From NCBI RefSeq assembly GCF_004923315.1, contig NZ_CP039650.1:2443501-2507500 (forward strand): 64,000 bases of DNA. Reading direction: 5' to 3'. Numbering within the stretch: the stretch's first letter is position 1; every line of letters begins with the position of its first letter. A program made the position numbers and the translations under genes. The notes beneath the pieces were generated by a model, which saw only the letters and a list, made by a program, of their open reading frames with translations, was not told the origin of the DNA and searched no databases. Shown in pieces: positions 27,237 through 36,618 of this stretch. Source of the stretch: Azospirillum sp. TSA2s (GTDB lineage: Bacteria > Pseudomonadota > Alphaproteobacteria > Azospirillales > Azospirillaceae).

Positions 27237-27746
27237 TCAGTCGTCGGAAAACAGAGGCTTTTCCAGGCGAAGCGCCGCCATTCCATCCTCGTAGTAATCG
27301 GGATATTCCGCGAAGCGCCGATAGCCGGCCGCGGTATAGAGCGCGATGGCGGCGGCATTGTCCGCCCGCACCTCCAGCCTGATGCCGCCGCAGCCATGGG
27401 CGGTCGCGGCTTTTTCCAGCGCCGCCAGCAGGCGGCGGCCGATCCCCTGTCCGCGGTTGCCCGGCGCCACCGCGAAGGAGGTCAGGCGGGCTAAGCGCGT
27501 GCCGGCATGGAAACCGACCACCCCATAGGCAAGTGGCGGCCCCTCCATATTCGGCACTTGGCGGTATGCCACCAGCACCACACCTTTTGCCTTCCGGATC
27601 GCATAACGGAAGTTGCGCTGCGTCATCCGGTCGGTCGGGAAGCTTCGCTCCTCTATCGCCAGCAGCGCGGCTATGTCGGCCAATTCGGCATGGCGGATGC
27701 GGATGCATGCTGCATCGCAGTGGACAGGATCGGATTCGTGAAGCAT
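27237..27746 (-). CDS. GNAT family N-acetyltransferase (RimI-like)
   Basis: 169 residues. The GNAT fold is shown by IRIRHAELADIAALLAIEER at the N-terminus, the acetyl-CoA-binding segment RLTSFAVAPGNRGQGIGRRL (about 90-108) and VRADNAAAIALYTAAGYRRF, which is RimI-like. It may acetylate a protein N-terminus or a small amine; the substrate is not decided by sequence. It is divergent from glycogen phosphorylase, with 179 bases between. ATG 27746 is used. Confidence 0.88.
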   Translation of the reverse strand: MLHESDPVHCDAACIRIRHAELADIAALLAIEERSFPTDRMTQRNFRYAIRKAKGVVLVAYRQVPNMEGPPLAYGVVGFHAGTRLARLTSFAVAPGNRGQGIGRRLLAALEKAATAHGCGGIRLEVRADNAAAIALYTAAGYRRFAEYPDYYEDGMAALRLEKPLFSDD

Positions 27747-27925
27747 CGTTGACGGGAAAAAGGGGAGGGGACGACAGCCTACTCCCTTTTACCACAGCGA
27801 AACGATGGTGCGTTCCATGTGGGGAAAGCTTTGCTTAACCAACAGGGCAGACACTTCCGCCATAATTGGAGCGCCGTCCTTCCAGCCGCCCGCTCCTATT
27901 GGCCTTTCACGCAGAAAGTCAGGAC

Positions 27926-30424
27926 ATGGACGCTCGGTTTAAATCTCGCGACATCGAACGCCGCAGCCTTGATGTCGATGGCCTCAAACGGTCGTTCCTG
28001 GAATGGCTGGTCTATTCGGTCGGCAAGGATGCACGCGCCGCCACGCGCCGCGACTGGTTCCACACCGTGGCGCTGGCCGTTCGCGACCGCGTCGTCGACC
28101 GCTGGATGGACACGACCCGCAGCTATTACCAGGAAGACGCCAAGCGCGTTTACTACCTGTCCCTGGAATTCCTGATCGGGCGACTGCTGACCAACAGCCT
28201 GTCGAACCTGGGCATCATGGACGAATGCCGTCAGGCGCTCGACCGCCTGGGCCTGTCGATGGACGACGTGGTCGATGCCGAGCCGGACGCGGCGCTGGGC
28301 AACGGCGGCCTCGGCCGTTTGGCCGCCTGCTTCCTCGACAGCATGGCCTCGCAGGGGCTGCCCGGCTACGGCTATGGCATCCGCTACGAGTTCGGCCTGT
28401 TCGAGCAGCGCTTCGAGAATGGCTGGCAGGTCGAATATCCCGAGCAGTGGCTGCAATTCGGCAACCCGTGGGAGTTCGCCCGGCCGGAGGTGCTGTACCC
28501 GGTCCAGTTCTATGGCCGCGTCGAGGAGTTCCGCGACAGCGTCGGCGAGCGCGCCTATCGCTGGGTCGATGCCGACCGCGTGCTGGCGATGGCCTATGAC
28601 ACGCCGGTCGTCGGCTTCGGCGGCGAGACGATCAACACGCTGCGCCTGTGGTCGGCCCGCGCCACCCGCGACTTCAACTTCGGCCACTTCAACGACGGCG
28701 CCTATATGAAGGCGGTCGAGCAGAAGATCCTGTCGGAGAATCTCAGCCGCGTCCTCTATCCCAACGACGCGACGGAGACCGGCAAGGAACTGCGGCTGAA
28801 GCAGGAGTATTTCTTCACGTCGGCCTCGCTGCAGGACATCCTGCGCCGCTATCTGCAGCATCACTCCACCTTCGAGAATCTGCCCAACAAGGCGGCGATC
28901 CAGCTGAACGACACCCACCCGGCCATCGGCATCGCCGAGTTGATGCGCCTGCTGGTCGATCAGCACGCCCTGCGCTGGGACGATGCGTGGGAAATCACCC
29001 GCGCCACCTTCGCCTACACCAACCACACCCTGCTGCCCGAGGCGCTGGAAGCCTGGCCGGTGCGGATGATCGAGCGGGTGCTGCCGCGCCACATGCAGAT
29101 CATCTACGAGATCAACGCCAAGTTCCTGAACCGCACCAAGGCCAAGGCGGACGGCGACAATGTCAAGCTGTCGCGACTGTCGCTGATCGACGAGCGCGGC
29201 GAGCGCCGGGTCCGCATGGGCAATCTCGCCTTCCTCGGCTCGCACAAGGTCAATGGCGTGTCGGCCCTGCACACCGAGCTGATGAAACAGACGGTGTTCG
29301 CCGATTTCCACGAGGAATTCCCGGACCGCATCAACAACAAGACCAACGGCATCACCCCGCGCCGCTGGCTGAAGCAGGCCAACCCGGCCCTGTCGGAGCT
29401 GATCACCACCCGCATCGGCGAGGGCTGGATTTCCGACCTGTCGCAGATCGCGGCATTGCGCGAGAAGGCCGACGACGTGGTGTTCCGCGAGGAGTTCCGC
29501 CGGGCCAAGCGCAAGAACAAGAAGCGTCTGGCCGCCTACATCGCCCGTCAGACCGGCGAGGAGGTGCTGGTCGACAGCATCTTCGACGTGCAGGTCAAGC
29601 GCATGCACGAGTACAAGCGCCAGCTTCTGAACGTGCTGCACACCATCGCGCTCTACAACGAGATGCGCGACAATCCGACGGTCAGCTGGGTCCCGGTGAC
29701 CAAGGTGTTCGCCGGCAAGGCGGCGCCGTCCTACCACATGGCCAAGCTGATCATCAAACTGATCAACGACGTCGCCAAGGTGGTGAACCACGACCCGTCG
29801 GTGCATGACAACCTGAAGGTCGTTCTGCTGCCGAACTACAACGTCACCGCGGCCGAGATCATCATCCCCGCCGCCGACCTGTCGGAGCAGATCTCCACCG
29901 CCGGCATGGAGGCGTCGGGCACCGGCAACATGAAGCTGGCGCTGAACGGCGCCCTGACCATCGGCACGCTGGACGGCGCCAACGTCGAGATCCGCGAGCA
30001 TGTCGGTCCGGACAACATCTTCATCTTCGGCATGACCGCGGAGGAGGTGAACGACCTGCGCGCCAGCGGCGGCTTCAACCCGCGCGATGTGATCGCGTCG
30101 AACCCCAGCCTGAAGCGGGCGCTCGACATGATCTCCACCGGTGCCTTCTCGCCGGACGACCGCAATCGCTACCACCCGATCGTCCAGGCGCTGACCGACG
30201 GCGGCGACCATTTCCTGGTGACGGCGGACTTTGCCGACTATTGCCGGGCGCAGGACGCCGCGATGGAACTGTACCGCGATTCGGAGGAATGGACCCGCAA
30301 GGCGATCCTGAACACCGCCAACATGGGATGGTTCTCGTCCGACCGTACGGTCAACGAGTACGCCCAGGAGATCTGGGACGTACACCCGGTACACCCGAGC
30401 CATGACGGCGAGGGGTTCCGGTAA
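27926..30424 (+). CDS. glgP: Glycogen/starch/alpha-glucan phosphorylase
   Basis: Releases glucose 1-phosphate from glycogen using pyridoxal phosphate. 832 residues, full length. The N-terminal RVYYLSLEFLIGRLLTNSL, central LPNKAAIQLNDTHPAIGIAE and KVFAGKAAPSYHMAK are family blocks. The cofactor motif EASGTGNMKLALNGAL places the PLP lysine at about 670. ATG 27926 was preferred to a TTG at 27866 because it gives the family's usual N-terminus. Other glycogen genes are not in the window. A palindrome at 30453-30488 follows. Confidence 0.97.
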   Translation: MDARFKSRDIERRSLDVDGLKRSFLEWLVYSVGKDARAATRRDWFHTVALAVRDRVVDRWMDTTRSYYQEDAKRVYYLSLEFLIGRLLTNSLSNLGIMDECRQALDRLGLSMDDVVDAEPDAALGNGGLGRLAACFLDSMASQGLPGYGYGIRYEFGLFEQRFENGWQVEYPEQWLQFGNPWEFARPEVLYPVQFYGRVEEFRDSVGERAYRWVDADRVLAMAYDTPVVGFGGETINTLRLWSARATRDFNFGHFNDGAYMKAVEQKILSENLSRVLYPNDATETGKELRLKQEYFFTSASLQDILRRYLQHHSTFENLPNKAAIQLNDTHPAIGIAELMRLLVDQHALRWDDAWEITRATFAYTNHTLLPEALEAWPVRMIERVLPRHMQIIYEINAKFLNRTKAKADGDNVKLSRLSLIDERGERRVRMGNLAFLGSHKVNGVSALHTELMKQTVFADFHEEFPDRINNKTNGITPRRWLKQANPALSELITTRIGEGWISDLSQIAALREKADDVVFREEFRRAKRKNKKRLAAYIARQTGEEVLVDSIFDVQVKRMHEYKRQLLNVLHTIALYNEMRDNPTVSWVPVTKVFAGKAAPSYHMAKLIIKLINDVAKVVNHDPSVHDNLKVVLLPNYNVTAAEIIIPAADLSEQISTAGMEASGTGNMKLALNGALTIGTLDGANVEIREHVGPDNIFIFGMTAEEVNDLRASGGFNPRDVIASNPSLKRALDMISTGAFSPDDRNRYHPIVQALTDGGDHFLVTADFADYCRAQDAAMELYRDSEEWTRKAILNTANMGWFSSDRTVNEYAQEIWDVHPVHPSHDGEGFR

Positions 30425-30452
30425 TCTCCAAGCCCGGCAATCTTTGATCAGG

Positions 30453-30488
30453 CGAATGCGCAGGCGCTTTACAATGCCTGCGCATTCG
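30453..30488. promoter_or_regulatory. 13-base perfect palindrome with -10-like loop
   Basis: CGAATGCGCAGGC at 30453-30465 and GCCTGCGCATTCG at 30476-30488 are perfect complements around the 10-base loop 30466-30475, which contains TACAAT (30470-30475), a good -10 hexamer. TTGATC at 30444-30449 could be a -35 though the 20-base spacing is long. No T-run follows. It is either the glgP terminator or an operator over the asd leader promoter; position just before the leader peptide favours the second or both. Confidence 0.5.
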
Positions 30489-30502
30489 GATAAGAAGGCC
30501 CC

Positions 30503-30580
30503 ATGAACCGCAAGGCCATCACCACCACTACGACCAAAAAAGCGACTCGCTTCGGCGGGCAGCGGCGTGGTGTGTGCTGA
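30503..30580 (+). CDS. Putative Thr/Lys/Ile-rich leader peptide of asd
   Basis: A 25-residue open frame beginning MNRKAITTTTTKKAT and ending with TGA at 30578-30580. AAGAAGG at 30492-30498 is a suitable ribosome site. Six Thr, three Lys and one Ile make up 40 percent of it, with five consecutive Thr codons (30521-30535) followed by two Lys codons (30536-30541). Thr, Lys and Ile are all end products of aspartate semialdehyde, made by the gene that follows at 30719. This is the pattern of an attenuation leader such as E. coli thrL. Hairpins downstream support the idea. Translation and regulation are inferred. Confidence 0.65.
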   Translation: MNRKAITTTTTKKATRFGGQRRGVC

Positions 30581-30604
30581 TCGGATCGACCAGCGTTTCT
30601 TCCA

Positions 30605-30688
30605 CGAGGCAGGCCCCGCCGGACAACGGACGGGGCCTCGTCGTATCCGGGGTCCGCTGTCCGAACGACCGATAGGCCGGTCCGATCA
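30605..30688 (+). promoter_or_regulatory. Candidate attenuator structures before asd
   Basis: CGAGG (30605-30609) plus CCCCG (30614-30618) can pair with CGGGGCCTCG at 30631-30640, a strong terminator-like hairpin but without a T-run. Its loop and right side can instead join another structure: CGGACAACGGA at 30620-30630 pairs with TCCGCTGTCCG at 30653-30663 with one mismatch. In addition TGATCGGA at 30578-30585, which overlaps the leader stop codon, pairs perfectly with TCCGATCA at 30681-30688. Mutually exclusive hairpins next to a biased leader peptide are what attenuation predicts. The absence of a T-run leaves open translational or Rho-dependent versions. Confidence 0.5.
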
Positions 30689-30718
30689 ACAGTGCGATAG
30701 ACAGGACGGAACCCCGCA

Positions 30719-31759
30719 ATGAGCAGCAACAACGCCTCCGCTTCTTCCAAGTCCCTCCGCGTCGCCGTGGTCGGCGCCACCGGCGCCGTCGGCCGCGAGA
30801 TGGTCAAGGTCCTGCACGACCGCAACTTCCCGGTCGCCGAACTCGGCCTGTTCGCTTCCGAGCGCTCCGCCGGTAAGGTGCAGGAGACCCCCTATGGCGC
30901 CCTGACCCTGCAGGCCTTCGACGCCGCGGTGGTGAAGGGTTATGACGTTGTCCTGCTGGCGGTGTCGGGCGACTTCGCCAAGGCGCACGCCAAGGATCTG
31001 GCCTCGGCCGGCGCGCTGGTGATCGACAACAGCTCCGCCTTCCGCTACGACGCCGACATCCCGCTGATCGTTCCGGAAATCAACGCCCACGTCTTCCGCG
31101 AGGCGTACGCCGCCGGTTCGCGCCTGATCGCCAACCCGAACTGCACCACGGCCATCGCCGTGGTCGCGCTCGGGCCGCTGCACAAGGCCTTCGGCATCAA
31201 GCGCGCCATCGTCTCCACCTATCAGGCCACCAGCGGCGCCGGTGCCGAGGGCATGGCCGAGCTGGAGGAGCAGACGCGCAACCAGCTGGACGGCAAGCCG
31301 GTCACCAACAGCGTGTTCCGCCACCCGATCCCCTTCAACCTGATCCCCCAGATCGACGCCTTCCAGGAGAACGGCTACACGAAGGAGGAGATGAAGGTGA
31401 CGTGGGAGACGCGGAAGATCATGGAGGTCCCGGACCTGCTGGTCAGCTGCACCGCCGTGCGCATCCCGACCTACCGCGCCCATTCCGAAGCCATCACGCT
31501 GGAGACGATCCAGCCGGTCACGCCCGACGCCGCCCGCGCCGTCCTGGCCGATGCCGCCGGCGTGAAGGTGGTGGACGATCCGGCCAACGGCGCCTACCCG
31601 ATGCCACTGAACGCCACTGGCCAGTATGACGTCGAGGTCGGCCGCATCCGCACCAACGTGGTGTTCGGCGATCATGGCCTCGACCTGTTCGTCTGCGGCG
31701 ACCAGCTGCTGAAGGGCGCCGCCCTGAACGCCGTGCAGATCGCCGAGCTGGCCCTGTAA
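30719..31759 (+). CDS. asd: Aspartate-semialdehyde dehydrogenase
   Basis: Reduces aspartyl phosphate to aspartate semialdehyde, the branch point to threonine, isoleucine, methionine, lysine and diaminopimelate. 346 residues. Visible are the NADP loop [14 protein letters not shown] (about 15-28), the catalytic cysteine in NPNCTT (Cys142), and the substrate segments [12 protein letters not shown] and [13 protein letters not shown] 30719 has GGACGG upstream. It is preceded by a Thr/Lys-rich leader peptide and alternative hairpins, so its expression may be attenuated by end-product amino acids. A small hairpin follows the stop. Confidence 0.97.
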   Translation: MSSNNASASSKSLRVAVVGATGAVGREMVKVLHDRNFPVAELGLFASERSAGKVQETPYGALTLQAFDAAVVKGYDVVLLAVSGDFAKAHAKDLASAGALVIDNSSAFRYDADIPLIVPEINAHVFREAYAAGSRLIANPNCTTAIAVVALGPLHKAFGIKRAIVSTYQATSGAGAEGMAELEEQTRNQLDGKPVTNSVFRHPIPFNLIPQIDAFQENGYTKEEMKVTWETRKIMEVPDLLVSCTAVRIPTYRAHSEAITLETIQPVTPDAARAVLADAAGVKVVDDPANGAYPMPLNATGQYDVEVGRIRTNVVFGDHGLDLFVCGDQLLKGAALNAVQIAELAL

Positions 31760-31780
31760 GGTCCAGGGCAAGGCTGGACC
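31760..31780 (+). terminator. Short hairpin directly after asd
   Basis: GGTCCAG at 31760-31766 pairs with CTGGACC at 31774-31780 around a 7-base loop, starting right after the asd stop codon. There is no T-run, so it may act weakly or protect the mRNA end. Confidence 0.45.
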
Positions 31781-31813
31781 CAAGGATCTGGAATCCCCAA
31801 GGATCTGGAATCC
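31780..31813. repeat. Two tandem copies of a 17-base unit
   Basis: CCAAGGATCTGGAATCC occurs at 31780-31796 and again at 31797-31813 without a gap, in the 160-base space between asd and prfC. It is a local duplication. The unit GGATCTGGAATCC resembles half of the dispersed palindromes of such genomes (compare GGGATCCAG at 677). No function is apparent. Confidence 0.7.
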
Positions 31814-31919
31814 AAGTGCCGGCACTGCTATGTAATGCGACGGGGGCCGATGGGCGTGTTTCGCCTGTCGGCCCTTTCGCCGTTCACACGATCACCTTCT
31901 CTTGTCACGGGACCCGCGC

Positions 31920-33527
<1,608 letters not shown>

Positions 33528-33531
33528 AATC

Positions 33532-33571
33532 GACGCCCGCCACCCGGCACAGGCCGCGGGCGGGCGTCTTT
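33532..33571 (+). terminator. Rho-independent terminator after prfC
   Basis: GACGCCCGCC at 33532-33541 and GGCGGGCGTC at 33559-33568 form a perfect 10-base stem followed by TTTCC. It begins 4 bases after the prfC stop. The 150 bases from here to the kinase gene hold no further feature. Confidence 0.85.
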
Positions 33572-33720
33572 CCATGAGATAAATCTGTACAGCTCGACCC
33601 GAACGGACTGACGGCTTGACGGCGTCGGTCCGGTGGCGGACCTTGTGCGGGTGCGTGTGATGGTTTCGACACTTAAGCGATGGCCTCCGTCGGACGGGTA
33701 TGGTCGGAAAAGAGGCGGAC

Positions 33721-35292
33721 ATGGCACTGGGATTGGACGAGCTTCTGGATAGCGGCGGGTTCATACCCCATGGGGTCTGCCTGCTCTGGCGCCCCGATAT
33801 CCTGATGCTGCATGTCGGGTCCGATATTCTGATCGGCCTGTCCTATTTCTCGATTCCTGTGGCGCTGACCTATTTCGTCATGCGGCGCCGCGACGTGGCC
33901 TTCGGTTGGGTGGCGCTGCTGTTCGCGCTGTTCATTATCGCCTGCGGCACCACCCATTTCCTGTCGGTCTGGACGCTGTGGACTCCCGACTATGTGCTGG
34001 AAGGGCTGGTGAAGTTCATCACCGCCTTGGCCTCGCTGGCGACGGCGGGGGCACTCTGGTGGCTGATGCCGCGCCTGCTGGCCCTGCCCAGCCCACGTGA
34101 ACTGGAGGCCAGCAACCGGGCCTTGGCGCTGGAGGTGGCGACACGGCGGGAGATGGAAACCCGCTATTCCGGCTTCTTCAACAATCTGGCCGAGGCGCTG
34201 TTCATCGTCCAGGTCCTTCCGGACGGTGATTTCGCCTACGAGGCGATCAACCCGGCGCTGGCGCGGATCGGCGGCCTGGATCCTGAGCAATTGCGTGACC
34301 GCCGTGTCCGGGATGCTGTGGCGCCGGAGTTGGCCAATCTGGTAATTCCCCGGTACACCGCCTGCCGCGATAGCGGTAAGACCATTGATTACGAAGAAAC
34401 GCTGGACATGCCGGCCGGTCAGCGTGTCTTCCACACCATGCTGGTGCCGGTGAAGGATGCCGCCGGACGGGTAATCCAAATTCTGGGCAGCGGCCGTGAC
34501 GTGACCGAGCGCAAACGCCTTCAGGAGGAGGTGATCCAGACCTCCAAGCTGGCGACGCTGGGCACGCTGGCCGCCGGCATGGCGCACGAGATGAGCCAGC
34601 CGCTGAACGTCATCCGGCTTTGGAGCGAAAACACCCTGAACCGCCTGCAGGAGAATCTGCTCGAACCGGCCCGTGCCGAAAAGGCCTTGAAGCTGGTGAT
34701 CGAGCAGACCGAACGCATGGGCAAGCTGATCGACCATGTCCGCACCTTCGGCCGGCGGGACGGCGGCGGCATGCGGGCCTTCCAACCCGCCAACTGCGTG
34801 CAGAGTGCGGTCGAGCTTGTGCGCCATCAATATGCGCTGGAAGACGTCGAGATCGTCGAAAGCTCAGGCTCGGCGCAACTGCCGGTAACCGGACGCCCCC
34901 TTGAATTGGAGCAGGTGATACTCAACCTGTTTTCGAACGCGCGCGATGCTATCGTCGCGCTTCGTGCAAATGGTGGGAAGGCGGGACGCATCGTGGTGGC
35001 AGTCGGCGACGACCCGGACAGACAGAGCGTGGTCATCCAGGTGACCGACGACGGCGGCGGCATCGATCCCACGGTGTTGCCGCATATCTTCGATCCCTTC
35101 TTCACCACCAAGGAAGTCGGGAAGGGATCCGGCCTCGGCCTGTCGATCGGCTACGGCATCATCGACGGCATGGGCGGACGGATCGAAGCCCGCAATGTCG
35201 AGTTGGAGGGCGGAAGCCGCGGCGTCCGCTTCAGCATCACGCTGCCGAGCCAGCCGGTCTCCTCATCCGACAGGGAGTTCTCGCATGCCTGA
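33721..35292 (+). CDS. Ethylene-receptor-like sensor histidine kinase
   Basis: 523 residues: a three-helix membrane domain (about 30-120), a PAS domain (about 150-265), a dimerisation/phosphoacceptor domain with His289 (GTLAAGMAHEMSQPLN) and a HATPase domain (NLFSNARDA near 403, DDGGGIDP, GSGLGLSIGYG). The membrane domain is an ethylene-binding domain. Asp35, Tyr42, Ile45, Pro46, Ile72, Cys75 and His79 match ETR1 Asp25, Tyr32, Ile35, Pro36, Ile62, Cys65 and His69 with identical spacing; Cys and His hold the copper ion that binds ethylene. The start at 33721 follows AGAGGCGG; ATG 33700 is possible. It overlaps the response regulator by 8 bases and so forms a two-component pair. Confidence 0.93.
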   Translation: MALGLDELLDSGGFIPHGVCLLWRPDILMLHVGSDILIGLSYFSIPVALTYFVMRRRDVAFGWVALLFALFIIACGTTHFLSVWTLWTPDYVLEGLVKFITALASLATAGALWWLMPRLLALPSPRELEASNRALALEVATRREMETRYSGFFNNLAEALFIVQVLPDGDFAYEAINPALARIGGLDPEQLRDRRVRDAVAPELANLVIPRYTACRDSGKTIDYEETLDMPAGQRVFHTMLVPVKDAAGRVIQILGSGRDVTERKRLQEEVIQTSKLATLGTLAAGMAHEMSQPLNVIRLWSENTLNRLQENLLEPARAEKALKLVIEQTERMGKLIDHVRTFGRRDGGGMRAFQPANCVQSAVELVRHQYALEDVEIVESSGSAQLPVTGRPLELEQVILNLFSNARDAIVALRANGGKAGRIVVAVGDDPDRQSVVIQVTDDGGGIDPTVLPHIFDPFFTTKEVGKGSGLGLSIGYGIIDGMGGRIEARNVELEGGSRGVRFSITLPSQPVSSSDREFSHA

Positions 35293-35665
35293 TCCGTTGC
35301 ACATCCTGATCGCGGAGGACGAGGTGCTGGCGGCGATGGCGCTTGAGGATTTCCTGACCTTCAAGGGCTTCCGCGTCACCGTCGCCGCCAACGGGGTGGA
35401 GGCGCTTGAACGCTATGCCCGCGAGCGGGTGCACGCGCTGGTGACCGACCTGCGCATGCCGCGAATGGACGGCGAGACGCTGATCCGGGAAATCCGCGAA
35501 CGGGATGCCACCCTGCCGGTGGTGGTGATGACCGGTTACCTGACCCAGGACAGTGACCTGAAACACGAGCGCTGGAAGCCGCTGGAGATCTTCAGCAAGC
35601 CCGTGAATCCGCGCACCATTTGCAACACGCTGCACCGCATGCTGGGCTTGCCGCAGGAGGCGTGA
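35285..35665 (+). CDS. Single-domain response regulator
   Basis: 126 residues, a receiver domain with no output domain. Acidic pocket Glu11/Asp12, phosphoacceptor Asp55 (ALVTDLRMPRMDG), Thr83 (VVMTGY) and Lys105 (FSKPVNP) are all present. It begins inside the last codons of the ethylene-type kinase gene, so the two are translationally coupled and almost certainly partners. Having only a receiver, it must act by protein contact or phosphotransfer to another protein. ATG 35285 is preceded by AGGGAG. Confidence 0.93.
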   Translation: MPDPLHILIAEDEVLAAMALEDFLTFKGFRVTVAANGVEALERYARERVHALVTDLRMPRMDGETLIREIRERDATLPVVVMTGYLTQDSDLKHERWKPLEIFSKPVNPRTICNTLHRMLGLPQEA

Positions 35666-35675
35666 GCGGGATCGC

Positions 35676-36614
35676 TCAGTCCTCCAGCGGTTCGACGTCG
35701 ACGCTGACGGTCAGGCCATGGCCGGCCCCGCCGACCAGCACGCCGCGGGCCGGGCTGACATCGTCGTAATCGCGCCCCCAGGCCACGGTGATGAAATCGC
35801 GATTGGCGACGCAGGCGTTGGTCGGGCAGATGTCCAACCAGCCAGCGGCGATCCCGCACCAGACCGATGCCCAGGCATGGCTGACGTCGGCGCCGACCAG
35901 CCGTGGCTGTCCCGGCGGGGGCAGGGTGCGCAGATAGCCGGAGACATAGCGTGCAGGCAGGCCGACGGCGCGGGCGCAGCCGACGGCGATATGGGCGAAG
36001 TCCTGGCAGACGCCGCGGCGGTTGCGCATCACCGCCGCCAGCGGGGTCGCCACCGTCGTCGCGGTGGGATCGAAGGCGAATTCGCGGTTGATGCGGTTCA
36101 TCAGGTCGATGGCCGCCGCCACCGCCGGACGGCTGGGGGTGAAGCTGCCCCGGGCATACTCCAGCAACTCCGGGCTGGAAGCGACGAGCGCGCTGTCGAA
36201 GCAATATTGCGTGATCTCCGCCCCGTCGTCCGGCCCGGTCAGACCGCGCAGACTGTCGCGCGCCTGTTCCCACGGCTGCGATTCGTTCGGAGCCAGCGCG
36301 GGCGGCTCGAACACCTCCACCTCGCTTTCGGCGATCACGGAGAAGGTCCGGTGCGGTTCCTGAACCGCGACATAGGTGACGGTGTTGCCGAAATAATCCA
36401 CCCGCTCGGCCCGCACCGCCGGGACCGGATCGATGGTCAGCAGGCTGCGCCGGATGCGCTGGCGCGGGTGCGGCCGGGCGCTGAGATGCAGCAGATGGTG
36501 GGAGATCGGCACATCCTCGCCATAGTCGTAGGCGGTGGCATGGCGCACGCGATAGCGCGTCGAAAGGCCGCCACTGCTGGGGGAGGGGCCGGGAGCGGGG
36601 GAAGGGGGCGTCAT
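35676..36614 (-). CDS. Transglutaminase-like cysteine protease family protein
   Basis: 312 residues, cytoplasmic. An N-terminal bacterial transglutaminase-like beta domain (YRVRHATAYDYGEDVPISHH) precedes the transglutaminase core with a complete triad: Cys203 (RGVCQDFAH), His247 (SHAWASVW) and Asp261 (GWLDICPTN). Such proteins are expected to hydrolyse or transfer peptide amide bonds. It starts 4 bases after the ATP-grasp/alpha-E gene stop and belongs to the same conserved gene group predicted to make and process peptide-like products. It is convergent with the response regulator. The actual substrate is unknown. Confidence 0.9.
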   Translation of the reverse strand: MTPPSPAPGPSPSSGGLSTRYRVRHATAYDYGEDVPISHHLLHLSARPHPRQRIRRSLLTIDPVPAVRAERVDYFGNTVTYVAVQEPHRTFSVIAESEVEVFEPPALAPNESQPWEQARDSLRGLTGPDDGAEITQYCFDSALVASSPELLEYARGSFTPSRPAVAAAIDLMNRINREFAFDPTATTVATPLAAVMRNRRGVCQDFAHIAVGCARAVGLPARYVSGYLRTLPPPGQPRLVGADVSHAWASVWCGIAAGWLDICPTNACVANRDFITVAWGRDYDDVSPARGVLVGGAGHGLTVSVDVEPLED

Positions 36615-36618
36615 CGCG

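Noticed and set aside
27896-30403. An 835-codon open frame antisense to glycogen phosphorylase
   Set aside because: The forward strand encodes a full, motif-complete GlgP. The antisense frame is an effect of strong third-position G/C bias, and its protein has no recognisable pattern.
30425-30718. A lysine riboswitch before asd
   Set aside because: The region is short and lacks the conserved lysine-aptamer core. The peptide-based attenuator explains the visible features better.
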